A stretch of 64,000 nt of DNA, from the NCBI GenBank assembly GCA_964649825.1, contig CAZYQW010000029.1, positions 62,001 through 126,000 of the forward strand, in the 5' to 3' direction. The number at the start of each line of letters is the position of its first letter. Within the stretch, counting starts at the first letter, position 1. Shown one piece after another: positions 27,649 through 35,604 of this stretch. The translations under genes and the position numbers were made by a program. A model generated the notes under the pieces. It was not told the DNA's origin and searched no databases. It saw nothing but the letters and a program-made list of their open reading frames with translations. Source of the DNA: CAZYQW01 sp964649825 (GTDB lineage Bacteria > Planctomycetota > B15-G4 > JADJEK01).

Positions 27649-28892
27649 GGCCGCACCTCGATCACGACCTCTTTCGCCGAACAGACGTCGGGGGGAAGCA
27701 GCTCCGTACCCTCGTCCGGCTCGAGCGGATCGCCCGTCCAGAGGCTCGCCGACAGCGTGTACCTCGCCGGCGCGAGCTCGCCCGTCGCGATTTCGACCCG
27801 GCCCGCCGCGCGCTTCGACACGAGCGGGAGCTTCTCCACCCCCAGCGCGTCGCCGGCGTCGATCACGAGGTAGAGGTTCGCCGGCGCGGCACCACGGATC
27901 CGTATCACGTAGTCGACGGCCAGCACCGCGCCGCGCCGGACCTCGGTCTCATGCGCGACCAGCTCGAGGTCGACGTGAAACGACTCGACGCTTGCCGCGG
28001 ACTCGGACCCCGCCGGTCGCGGGGCGTCATCGCGCGCCGATACGACCGTCCACGCGATCAACCCCACCAACGTCGCGGCGCCGAGCGCGGGATGAACGCG
28101 GTACGAGAGTGCGCTCAACAGAAAGCCCGCCGCGGTCACGACGATCGCGGGTCCGGTCGGAAAGTCGAACAGGATCGAGAACAGCACGCCGGCCACCGCC
28201 GTCGCGATCGCCGTCGCGATCGACGCGGCGAAGACGCGGCCGAGACGATCGACGAGCAGCAGTCCCGTCATCGGCGGCAGGATCAGGAACGCGAACGCCA
28301 GCAGCGATCCCGCCGTTCCGATCGAGAGCGCGATCACGACTCCGAACGACAGGAACAGGAGCACGTTGAACAGACCGGTCCGAACGCCGAGCGTGCGTGC
28401 CGTCTCGACGTCGAACGAGACCATCAGGAACTCGCGCGCGAAGAGGACGTGGATGACGACGATCGCGGCCATGCCGCACGCGAGGACGACGACCTGATGG
28501 CTCGTCGTGAACAGCAGCGATCCGTAGATGATGTGCTCGACCTGATCGAGCTCGGCACCCGACCGCGAGACGAGCAGGACGGACACGGCCGACGCGACCG
28601 CGAACGCGACGGCGACGATCCCGTCCCGCGGGACTCGGACCGGCGACCGGCCGCGCGAGAAGAGCAGGACGCCGGCGAGCGCCGAGAGCACCGCGGCCGG
28701 CAGCGGCGCGAGATGGAGGAAGAACGCGAGGGCGACGCCGGCCCCCGCGATCTGCGCCGTCGCGATCCCTACGAACGAGACCCGGCGCAGGACGACGTAG
28801 ACGCCGACGATCGAGCAGCCCAGCGCGATGAGGACGGCCGCGAGGTACGCGTAGCGGTAGGTCGACAGGAGATCGAGCCACGCGACCCTCAT
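27645..28892 (-). CDS. Zinc/manganese-type ABC transporter permease with C-terminal extra domain
   Basis: 415 residues. Residues 1-285 are a ZnuB/MntB-type permease with about nine membrane helices and the typical YVVLRRVSFVGIATAQIAGAG start and FAFLILPPMTGLLL coupling region. Residues 286-415 form a soluble beta-rich extension that ordinary permeases (about 270-290 aa) lack. Topology is not certain, but the extension follows the last helix and could face the periplasm. Coupled by ATGA to both neighbours. Confidence 0.9.
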   Translation of the reverse strand: MRVAWLDLLSTYRYAYLAAVLIALGCSIVGVYVVLRRVSFVGIATAQIAGAGVALAFFLHLAPLPAAVLSALAGVLLFSRGRSPVRVPRDGIVAVAFAVASAVSVLLVSRSGAELDQVEHIIYGSLLFTTSHQVVVLACGMAAIVVIHVLFAREFLMVSFDVETARTLGVRTGLFNVLLFLSFGVVIALSIGTAGSLLAFAFLILPPMTGLLLVDRLGRVFAASIATAIATAVAGVLFSILFDFPTGPAIVVTAAGFLLSALSYRVHPALGAATLVGLIAWTVVSARDDAPRPAGSESAASVESFHVDLELVAHETEVRRGAVLAVDYVIRIRGAAPANLYLVIDAGDALGVEKLPLVSKRAAGRVEIATGELAPARYTLSASLWTGDPLEPDEGTELLPPDVCSAKEVVIEVRP

Positions 28893-29653
28893 CGCGCCGG
28901 CTCCCGAGCGATGACCAGGCGTCTTCCTCCGACCTCGTGCACGTCGATCGGCACGCCGTAGATCTCGCTCAAGCGCGGCGGCAGCAGGATCTCGTCGCGC
29001 GGGCCGATCGTCACCGCGCCGTCATGGACGAGAGCGATGTGCGTCGCGGCTCCGGCGACGAGGTTCAGGAGGTGCGTCACGAACAGGATCGTCACGTTCC
29101 GATCGCGGCAGAGCGCCGTCACGACGTCCATGATCCCGCGCTCGGACCCGATGTCCATTCCGTTCGTCGGCTCGTCGAGCACGAGCAGGTCGGGCTGCGC
29201 GGCCAGCGCGCGCGCGATCAACGACCGCTGCTGTTGGCCGCCGGACAGGTCACGGAACAGCTCGTGCTTCAGGTGGAGGATTCCGAGCTGCACGCAGGCC
29301 TCGTCGACCGCTTCGAGGTCTTCCGCCTTGGCACGGCGCAACGGTCCGATCCGCGGGTAGCGCCCCATCAAGACGAGGTCGAACACGCGGAGGGGAAAGA
29401 CTGGATCGATCGAGAGGCGCTGCGGAACGTAGCCGACCCGCACGTTGGGCGCGAGGCGGGAGACGCGGCCGCGGCTCGGCTCGAGCACGCCGAGCGCGGC
29501 GCGAAGCAGCGTCGTCTTCCCCGAGCCGTTCGGGCCGACGATGCCGACGAACGAGCCCGCCTCGACGTCGAACGAGACGTCGCGCAGGACGGCCCGACGG
29601 CCGTACGCGAACGACGCGGCCTCGAACCGGAGGATGGCTTGCGCCGGAGCCAC
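28889..29653 (-). CDS. Zinc/manganese-type ABC transporter ATP-binding protein
   Basis: 254 residues. Walker A GPNGSGKT (40-47), signature LSGGQQQR (136-143), Walker B LLVLDEP (156-162) and H-loop VTHLL are all intact. It energises the permease encoded next. Start is GTG at 29653, five bases after the ZnuA stop; no better in-frame start precedes the conserved FEAASFAYGRRAVL strand. No clear Shine-Dalgarno, consistent with coupling. Confidence 0.92.
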   Translation of the reverse strand: MAPAQAILRFEAASFAYGRRAVLRDVSFDVEAGSFVGIVGPNGSGKTTLLRAALGVLEPSRGRVSRLAPNVRVGYVPQRLSIDPVFPLRVFDLVLMGRYPRIGPLRRAKAEDLEAVDEACVQLGILHLKHELFRDLSGGQQQRSLIARALAAQPDLLVLDEPTNGMDIGSERGIMDVVTALCRDRNVTILFVTHLLNLVAGAATHIALVHDGAVTIGPRDEILLPPRLSEIYGVPIDVHEVGGRRLVIAREPAR

Positions 29654-29658
29654 GCGCG

Positions 29659-30564
29659 TCAGCGAAGCGCCCCGAGGATCGCGTCGAGGTCCTTCTCGAT
29701 CAGGTCCTGGTAGGAGTCGGTGCCGGGCGCGAAGCCCGGGAGCGTGCCGAGCGTGACGACGGTGACGTCCGTCCGCTCCACCAGGAACCTCGTGGCCGAT
29801 TCATCGTGGAACGGTTCGCGCACGACCACCTGGACGCCCCGCTTCTGGATCGTGTCGATCACGTCGAGCAGATGCTTCTGCGTGGGAGGGATCCGCGGCT
29901 TCACCTCGACCGTCTCCACCACCTGGAACCCGAAGCGGCGCGTGAAGTAGGGGAACGAATCGTGATAGACCACGAGCGGCGTGTTCTTCCTCGGGATCGC
30001 TCGCTTCAGCCAGTCCCGCAGGCGCGACCTGACGTCGGTCTCGAACGCCTCGCGGTTCGCGAGGAAGACCTTCGCGGAGCTCGGGTCGATCGCGGTCAGG
30101 CCGGCCGCCACGGTCTGCGCGATCGCGATCGCGTTGAGCGGGTCCATCCAGTAGTGCGGGTTGCCGTAGATGTGGACGTCGCCCTCGGCGCGGCTCGGGT
30201 TCTCCGGCACTTGGAGCAGCTTGATCCCGAGCGATGCGTCGATGTTCCCCGGCTTGCCGGCCGCGATCCTCGGGTTGCGCGATCCCTTGATCGCCGGATC
30301 CGCCCAGAGCTCGAGGTCGAGCCCGGAGTGCACGAACGCGTCCACGCTCTGAAGGCGCGCGAACACGGACGGCTTCGCCTCGACCGCGTGCACGTCGCCG
30401 CTCGGGAGGGTGATGCTCGTAACGGTGACGCGCTCGCCGCCCACCTGCGCCGCGATGCTGCCGAGCGCGGGGTGCGTGGCCACGACTTCGAGCGTGCGCG
30501 ACGACACGTCGTCCGCGCCCGCGATGCTTGACAGGAGGAGGATCGTCGTGGAGAAGATGCTCAT
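29659..30564 (-). CDS. Zinc/manganese-type substrate-binding protein (ZnuA-like)
   Basis: 301 residues. Signal peptide, then the cluster A-I metal-binding fold. Likely ligands are His59 (SGDVHAVEA), His137 (YGNPHYWMDP), His201 (VVYHDSFPYF) and Asp283 (APGTDSYQDL), the usual three-His-plus-acid set. The His-rich loop of E. coli ZnuA is absent. ATG 30564 overlaps the porin-like gene stop (ATGA). Metal is most likely zinc, but Mn cannot be excluded. Confidence 0.9.
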   Translation of the reverse strand: MSIFSTTILLLSSIAGADDVSSRTLEVVATHPALGSIAAQVGGERVTVTSITLPSGDVHAVEAKPSVFARLQSVDAFVHSGLDLELWADPAIKGSRNPRIAAGKPGNIDASLGIKLLQVPENPSRAEGDVHIYGNPHYWMDPLNAIAIAQTVAAGLTAIDPSSAKVFLANREAFETDVRSRLRDWLKRAIPRKNTPLVVYHDSFPYFTRRFGFQVVETVEVKPRIPPTQKHLLDVIDTIQKRGVQVVVREPFHDESATRFLVERTDVTVVTLGTLPGFAPGTDSYQDLIEKDLDAILGALR

Positions 30565-31913
30565 CGGTTCACCCAGTACGGTTCGGGGGGATGCGCGCCG
30601 AAGACCCAGACGAGCTGAGCGGAGAGGCCGTGGTTCGTCGCCGAGCTGCCGTCGGTCTCGCCACGGATGAAGTTGTACTGGAAGCGCAGGCGAATGAACT
30701 CGTTCACGTAATGCGTGACGTACGGCGCGATGCCCCAGATGCTCGCGTCCTCGAGGAACGGTGACTGGGCCGCGTCGAAGCGGACGCCGGCGTACCACTG
30801 CGAGTCGAGCTGGTTCTGCACCGTGAGGTACCCGCCGAGCCCGTCGACCGAACCGCGCCCCTCGCCAGTGTCGACCGAGCTGCCGATCAGCTCCGCCTGG
30901 ATGAGCCACGCGTCGTACGAACCGGGCTCGGGGTCGTCCCACCTCCACGTGAGGTCGGTGCCCACCACCGTGCTCGCCTCGTGCGGGCCGGACGAATTGC
31001 CGGGAGTGAACAGGAACGACAGCCCCGCCTCGAAGTCCGAGTTCGGGGTGACCTGCCAGAAGTTCCTCCAGTGGACGTTCGCCGCCGCCTGGTTCTTCGT
31101 CTCCGTCCCGAACAGCGGCGCCTCCTCGTTCACGGCGTTGATCGCCTGCACCGTGAGCTCCGAGTGGGTGGGGAAGAGCCCCCCTTCGGGCATCGTGAAG
31201 AGCACCTTCGAGACCGAGATCCCGGGCGATCCGGTCCCTTCGTCCCCGAACAGCAGCCGGTGCGCGATCGGCCGATCGATCTGCGGGAGGTCATGCTGAT
31301 GGATGCGGTTCGCGCGGCCGAAGTCGAGGAGGAACTTGCCCACCGTCGCCGACAGGTCCCACGGCAGCGAATGGAACGTGATGTACGCCTCCTCGAACGC
31401 CGTCTCCTCGTCGCCGACCGCGAGGATCGCGACGCCGTCCGCTTCCGGGCTGACCGGCGCGCGGAGCTCGATCTCGGTCTCGCGCAAGGTGAAGACGTTG
31501 GTCTCCTCGAACAACCCGGGGAACGCTTCCTCGATCTTCATGCGGCTGCCGCTCACGCGGATGTCCTGCGTCTGCGCCGTGAAGTCGGGGATCACCGAGA
31601 TGGTCGGATTCAGGATCGACGGCGAGCTGCTCGGCCGCACCGACGGCGGCGGACCGGATGCCTCCGCGAGCCGGAGGAGCTCGTCGAGCTCGTCCTCTTC
31701 GAGCTTCTGCTCCTGCTCCGACTTCAGCGCGCCGAGCAGGGCCTCGAGCGAGCGGATTCGTTCCGCGTGCTCGCGGTTCTGCTCGTCCTGTTGCCGCCGT
31801 TGCTGCTCGATCAACTCCTTCAACTCGGCCGCCGTCGGGGGCGGCGTGCTCGGTGTCTGCGCCGACGCCAGCCCGCCCGCCGAGACGACCAGTGCGATCA
31901 TGATGCGTTGCAT
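30561..31913 (-). CDS. Outer-membrane porin-like protein, first gene of the zinc-uptake operon
   Basis: 450 residues. Signal peptide (VVSAGGLASAQ), a long polar coiled coil (about 25-75, ELKELIEQQRRQQDEQN), then many amphipathic strands ending in YWVNR. This suggests a trimeric porin with an N-terminal periplasmic coiled coil. Genes for uncharacterised outer-membrane channels beside znuABC are common and probably bring zinc across the outer membrane. ATG 31913 has AGGAG five bases upstream. Operon head; no clear Zur box in 31914-32001. Confidence 0.78.
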   Translation of the reverse strand: MQRIMIALVVSAGGLASAQTPSTPPPTAAELKELIEQQRRQQDEQNREHAERIRSLEALLGALKSEQEQKLEEDELDELLRLAEASGPPPSVRPSSSPSILNPTISVIPDFTAQTQDIRVSGSRMKIEEAFPGLFEETNVFTLRETEIELRAPVSPEADGVAILAVGDEETAFEEAYITFHSLPWDLSATVGKFLLDFGRANRIHQHDLPQIDRPIAHRLLFGDEGTGSPGISVSKVLFTMPEGGLFPTHSELTVQAINAVNEEAPLFGTETKNQAAANVHWRNFWQVTPNSDFEAGLSFLFTPGNSSGPHEASTVVGTDLTWRWDDPEPGSYDAWLIQAELIGSSVDTGEGRGSVDGLGGYLTVQNQLDSQWYAGVRFDAAQSPFLEDASIWGIAPYVTHYVNEFIRLRFQYNFIRGETDGSSATNHGLSAQLVWVFGAHPPEPYWVNR

Positions 31914-32001
31914 CGTTCTCCTCTCGCTATGACGTATGCCAGGCGCCGCCCGAGACGCCCGATGCGCCCGGGCCGCGGCAGCCTGGTCGAGCTCGATGGA
32001 G

Positions 32002-32469
32002 CTAGTCGCGGAGAGGAGGAGCCCGTGGTCCCGATGCGCCGAAGGGGAAGAGTTCGACGTGGACGTCGACGGGAACGGCGTCCGGATGGACCTCGATCGG
32101 TGCAGCACGAGCGCGTTCGCACGAAATGTCGATCGTCACGAACCGCTTGGACGCGAGGCAGAGCGCGCAGGAATCGTCGTGATGTGCGTCGGGTTCGCCG
32201 TCGCACGCGGTCGGCCCGGTCGCGTCGTGCGGATTCCCGCACTCGTGGTGACGCTCGGCGTGGAACAGCCCCGCGTGCAGCGTCGACGCCGGCACCACGA
32301 GGGCGAGAAGAACGAAGAACAACGCCCACTGGTCACGATGAACGTGGAACGTCGACCTCGGAGCCGCGGAGCCAGCGGCTCTCGTGGCTCCAGCGGGACC
32401 CGAGACACCCGAGTGACCGGGGGGTCGAGGGGGCGTGCGGGGAGGTCGAGGGCGACGGGAGCCGATCAC
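32002..32469 (-). CDS. Small His/Cys-rich secreted protein (DUF2946-like), start uncertain
   Basis: The convincing part is about 110 residues: a hydrophobic signal (WALFFVLLALVVPAST), then LFHAERHHECGN, EPDAHHDDSCALCLASK and a tail of alternating Val/His. CALCL with upstream His resembles DUF2946-type metal-related proteins. In frame there is no ATG close to the signal; a GTG at 32469 gives a 155-residue product with an odd Pro/Arg-rich leader. An upstream frameshift is possible. It lies 5' to the zinc operon on the same strand (88-base gap), mirroring the His-rich protein of the efflux operon. Confidence 0.5.
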   Translation of the reverse strand: MIGSRRPRPPRTPPRPPGHSGVSGPAGATRAAGSAAPRSTFHVHRDQWALFFVLLALVVPASTLHAGLFHAERHHECGNPHDATGPTACDGEPDAHHDDSCALCLASKRFVTIDISCERARAAPIEVHPDAVPVDVHVELFPFGASGPRAPPLRD

Positions 32470-32588
32470 GAGGAGGAGCGTACCGGAACGACTTCTTGCT
32501 GCCAAGCGTCGCCTTCCCATCGCCTTCCCGGCCCGGCTCGGCCGGGGGCGACGTCGCCGTCTCGGCGGGACGCTCCCGCGGCGCGGAC

Positions 32589-32846
32589 TCAGGCCGCCGA
32601 CGATGAGGAGCGCATGGCGCGAGCGACCCCGATGGCCACTCCGAGTCCGCCCAGGATCGCGACGATCGGCAGATCGGTCACCTCCCACGCGACGGCCAGC
32701 GTGAACAGACCGGCGAGGGCGGCCATCCGGAGGTTCTCCCCGGCCAGATGGCGCCGGCGCGCCGCCGCCGGAGTGGGACCGCGCGCGTCGGCTTCGCGCT
32801 CGAGTTGATGCAGGATGTCGGCGCTCGTTCGTCCGGTTCGGTCCAT
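32589..32846 (-). CDS. Small two-helix membrane protein
   Basis: 85 residues. A charged N-terminal helix (ADILHQLEREADARG) is followed by two membrane helices (MAALAGLFTLAVAWEV, IVAILGGLGVAIGVA). No family recognised. ATG 32846 has a GAGGG sequence nearby and gives a compact product; an earlier ATG at 32903 adds basic residues. The codon pattern supports coding on this strand over the opposing frames. Confidence 0.5.
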   Translation of the reverse strand: MDRTGRTSADILHQLEREADARGPTPAAARRRHLAGENLRMAALAGLFTLAVAWEVTDLPIVAILGGLGVAIGVARAMRSSSSAA

Positions 32847-33086
32847 CGTTCGCCCTCGGGGGTGCGGAGTCCGTCGAGTCATGGAAGAAGAGACGATCCG
32901 CACCGCCGCCGCTTCCCTCGATCTTCAGGAGGGTCTTCGCTCGGTTTGTTCCCTTGATCTGCCGGAGGAAGCGCTCGACCGGAGGCCGGGTCGTCGGGCC
33001 GCTCGCCGAGCCAGTCGACGTCACCCGTCGGTGACACGCCGATGTGCCGTTCGAAACGGAACGGGTTCGTCGTGACCAAAAAAACA

Positions 33087-33186
33087 CCTACGAAAGGTAG
33101 GCGTCCCGACAAGCCGTGAGTCAAACTGAAGCCGTTGGGAACCCAAATGGTCGGATCCACCCGACACTGACCGCGCCCTCGGTCGG
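33087..33186 (+). ncRNA. Structured leader upstream of a secreted-protein gene
   Basis: Four helices follow each other: 33087-33091 with 33097-33101 (GAAAG loop); 33104-33110 with 33134-33140 (7 bp, one G-U); 33150-33154 with 33161-33165; 33167-33173 with 33180-33186 (7 bp, one G-U). A run of seven A precedes the first. The block starts in a 431-base gene-free stretch (32847-33277) and ends about 90 bases before the ATG at 33278. It is tighter than I would expect by chance, but no known riboswitch class is recognised. Confidence 0.45.
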
Positions 33187-33277
33187 GCCCGATACGTCCT
33201 ACCGCGACACGTCCCCCGGGGATGGTTTCTCCGTTGGTTGCGGTCCTGCCGCGTTGGGATATGGATGAGGTGAAACG

Positions 33278-34714
33278 ATGATGTTCGCCATACACGCTCG
33301 TTCCCCGGCTTCGTTACGACTCGGCGGCCGCATCGCCACCGCGTTCGGCCTCGCCTTCGCCCTCTTCGCCCCGGGTTCGGCTCGCGCGCAGGTACCCGAC
33401 GTCGTCGCGTTCAACGCGCTCGGACCACCGCAGACGATCCTCGGCAAGACGATCGCCGTGAACGTGCTGATGATCAACCTGGGCGGTCCGCTGTCCGGTG
33501 ACATCTCGTTCGAGGTCATTCTCACGGAGGATACGGCCATCGACGCCGGCGACTTGGTCATCGGCGCTCAGACCGAGGCCGTCGTCGGCGCGTTCACGGT
33601 GCCCGCGACGATCCCCGACACGCTCACGCCGGGTTCCTACAACCTGGCGCTCCGCGTGCTGCCGGTGGCGGGCGAGATCAACCTCGACAACAACGAGGTG
33701 ATCGGCAGCAAGCTCGAGGTCACCGACGTCAATCTCTGCATCGCGAACCCGGCCGACATCGTGAGCGTCGGCACGGTCGACGGCCCCGCGCCGCCGGCGC
33801 ACGTGGTGCAGGTGCTGAACTGCGGCAGCTCCGCCGGAATCCTGATCTTCACTGTCGTCGAGAACGTCTCGTGGCTGACGGCGACGCCGAGCACGAGCTT
33901 CACGGTGGCCGGCGGCGCTCCCCAGCCGGTCATGCTGTCCTTCGACTCGACGGGACTGACGGCCGGGCAATACGCGACCCAGGTGCTGTTCCAGAACTTC
34001 CAGGACTCGACCGACTTCGAGATCCTGAACGTGACGCTCAACATCGAGGACGTCACGATCCACTCGGGCGACCTGATCCTCGGCGAGATCGACAAGGCGA
34101 ACGACTTCGACGAGGCCTTGTTCCCGGCCGTCGAAGGAATGACCTTCAAGGTCCAGGTCTCGTCCCAGACGGGCAACGTGCGACCGGTCGTCTCGATCTT
34201 GACGGAGAGCGGAGACCTGGTGAAGAGCTGGACGTTCCAGCACAGCACCAAAAAGATCACGAAGACGACCAAGCTCGCAGAGACCGGCTTCTACCGGCTG
34301 CGGATCGAGGGCGAGGGAGACACCCTGGGCGACTACATCGTGCAAACCCGACTGAAGCTCCCGCCCGCCGCAAAGAAGGTCTCCAAGACGGTCAGCCCGA
34401 GCAGCGGGAAGGTCACGGCCGCCATGGTGGTGCTTGGTCTTCCCGACGGCATCCTGCAGTTCACCATCAAGCCGAAGAAGAACTTCACCGGACCACTCGT
34501 CGTCACGCTTCGCAGCCCCGACGGGACGGTGCTCGACGTCTCCGCCAACACGCAAACGCTGCCGAATGGAACGCTCGAGGTCCAGGGCGTGCCGTTCGTG
34601 GACGTGGGAGCGTACGAGATCGAGATCTCGGGGTTCGGCTCGGACGCCGAGAAGGTGAAGTTCACCGCGGATCCGACGAAGCCGGGAGCGGGCGCCACGG
34701 TGCTCTTGCCGTAG
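33278..34714 (+). CDS. Secreted protein with CARDB-like and pre-peptidase C-terminal-like domains
   Basis: 478 residues. Signal peptide (FGLAFALFAPGSARAQ). Residues about 40-155 form a CARDB-like domain (NVLMINLGGPLSG...NLALRVLPVAGEINLDNNEV); a BACON-like stretch follows (VSWLTATPS); the C-terminal half has a PPC-like sandwich (GEIDKANDFDEALFPAVEGM...TGFYRLRIEGEGDTLGDYIV). No enzyme domain. ATG 33278 has GAGG 7 bases upstream; ATG 33281 directly follows and cannot be excluded. Preceded by the structured leader. Confidence 0.78.
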   Translation: MMFAIHARSPASLRLGGRIATAFGLAFALFAPGSARAQVPDVVAFNALGPPQTILGKTIAVNVLMINLGGPLSGDISFEVILTEDTAIDAGDLVIGAQTEAVVGAFTVPATIPDTLTPGSYNLALRVLPVAGEINLDNNEVIGSKLEVTDVNLCIANPADIVSVGTVDGPAPPAHVVQVLNCGSSAGILIFTVVENVSWLTATPSTSFTVAGGAPQPVMLSFDSTGLTAGQYATQVLFQNFQDSTDFEILNVTLNIEDVTIHSGDLILGEIDKANDFDEALFPAVEGMTFKVQVSSQTGNVRPVVSILTESGDLVKSWTFQHSTKKITKTTKLAETGFYRLRIEGEGDTLGDYIVQTRLKLPPAAKKVSKTVSPSSGKVTAAMVVLGLPDGILQFTIKPKKNFTGPLVVTLRSPDGTVLDVSANTQTLPNGTLEVQGVPFVDVGAYEIEISGFGSDAEKVKFTADPTKPGAGATVLLP

Positions 34715-34780
34715 AACCGCGTTCGACTCTCTTCGTCCCGTGTGCTGAATCGATATCCTCGCCGTCCGAAAGGACGACGA

Positions 34781-35539
34781 ATGGAAGATCAACCCAAGCT
34801 CTCCGAGCTCAAGGCCCAGCACACGCCCGAGAAGATCCGTAAGCAGCTCGAGGAAGGGCCGCGGACGAGCTACCTGAAGGACGTCGTCTTCGGCGCGGTC
34901 GACGGGACGGTCACGACGTTCGCCGTCGTATCGGGAGTCGCCGGGGCCGGCCTGTCGGAAGGCGTGGTCGTGATCCTCGGCCTCGCGAATCTGTTCGCGG
35001 ACGCGTTCAGCATGGCGGTGGGCGACTTCCTCGGGACCAACGCCGAACGGCAGCGCCTCGATCGCGAGCGGCGCGCGGAGGAGCATCACATCGCGGTCTA
35101 TCCCGAGGGGGAGCGCGAGGAGGTTCGTCAGATCTTCCGGATGAAGGGGTTCGAGGGCGATGATCTCGAGCGGGCCGTCGAGATCATCACGTCCGACGTG
35201 GAACGCTGGGTCGACACGATGTTGAGGGAGCAGCACGGGCACGAGGGTGCGCGGGCCAACCCGTGGATCGCCGGCATCCTTACCTTCGCGGCATTCGCCG
35301 TCGCGGGCTCGATCCCGCTGATCCCGTTCCTCCTGCGGTTCGCCGGCATCGACGTGGAGCACCCGTACGCGCAGAGCCTGTGCTTGACCGCGATGGCGTT
35401 CCTCGTGATCGGCGCCGCGAAGGGAAAGCGCGTCGGGCAACGCACCCTCGTCGCCGCGCTCGAGACGCTCGCGATCGGAGGCGCCGCGGCGGCTTTGGCG
35501 TACGGCGTCGGCTACCTGCTCCAGGGCGTCGCGACGTAA
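34781..35539 (+). CDS. VIT1/CCC1-family iron/manganese transporter
   Basis: 252 residues. VIT1/CCC1 membrane fold: YLKDVVFGAVDGTVTTFAVVSGVAGAGL in the first helix, GLANLFADAFSMAVGDFL in the second with the conserved metal-site Asp/Met, then a cytosolic helical hairpin (ERRAEEHHIAVYPEGEREEV) that binds metal, and three C-terminal helices. Family members move Fe2+ or Mn2+ out of the cytosol. ATG 34781 has AAGGAC seven bases before; an in-frame start at 34742 adds a basic leader. Convergent with the VWA gene (65-base gap, nothing seen). Confidence 0.87.
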   Translation: MEDQPKLSELKAQHTPEKIRKQLEEGPRTSYLKDVVFGAVDGTVTTFAVVSGVAGAGLSEGVVVILGLANLFADAFSMAVGDFLGTNAERQRLDRERRAEEHHIAVYPEGEREEVRQIFRMKGFEGDDLERAVEIITSDVERWVDTMLREQHGHEGARANPWIAGILTFAAFAVAGSIPLIPFLLRFAGIDVEHPYAQSLCLTAMAFLVIGAAKGKRVGQRTLVAALETLAIGGAAAALAYGVGYLLQGVAT

Positions 35540-35604
35540 GGGTTCGCACCAAGAATCACGTCCCGTTTTGTGCGGCCTGCTCCACCCCTGGCTGCGCCGC
35601 GACG

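Noticed and set aside
33078..33101. Hairpin followed by seven T on the minus strand, terminator-like
   Set aside because: No minus-strand gene lies upstream of it (the next is the plus gene at 33278), so I prefer the leader-RNA reading.
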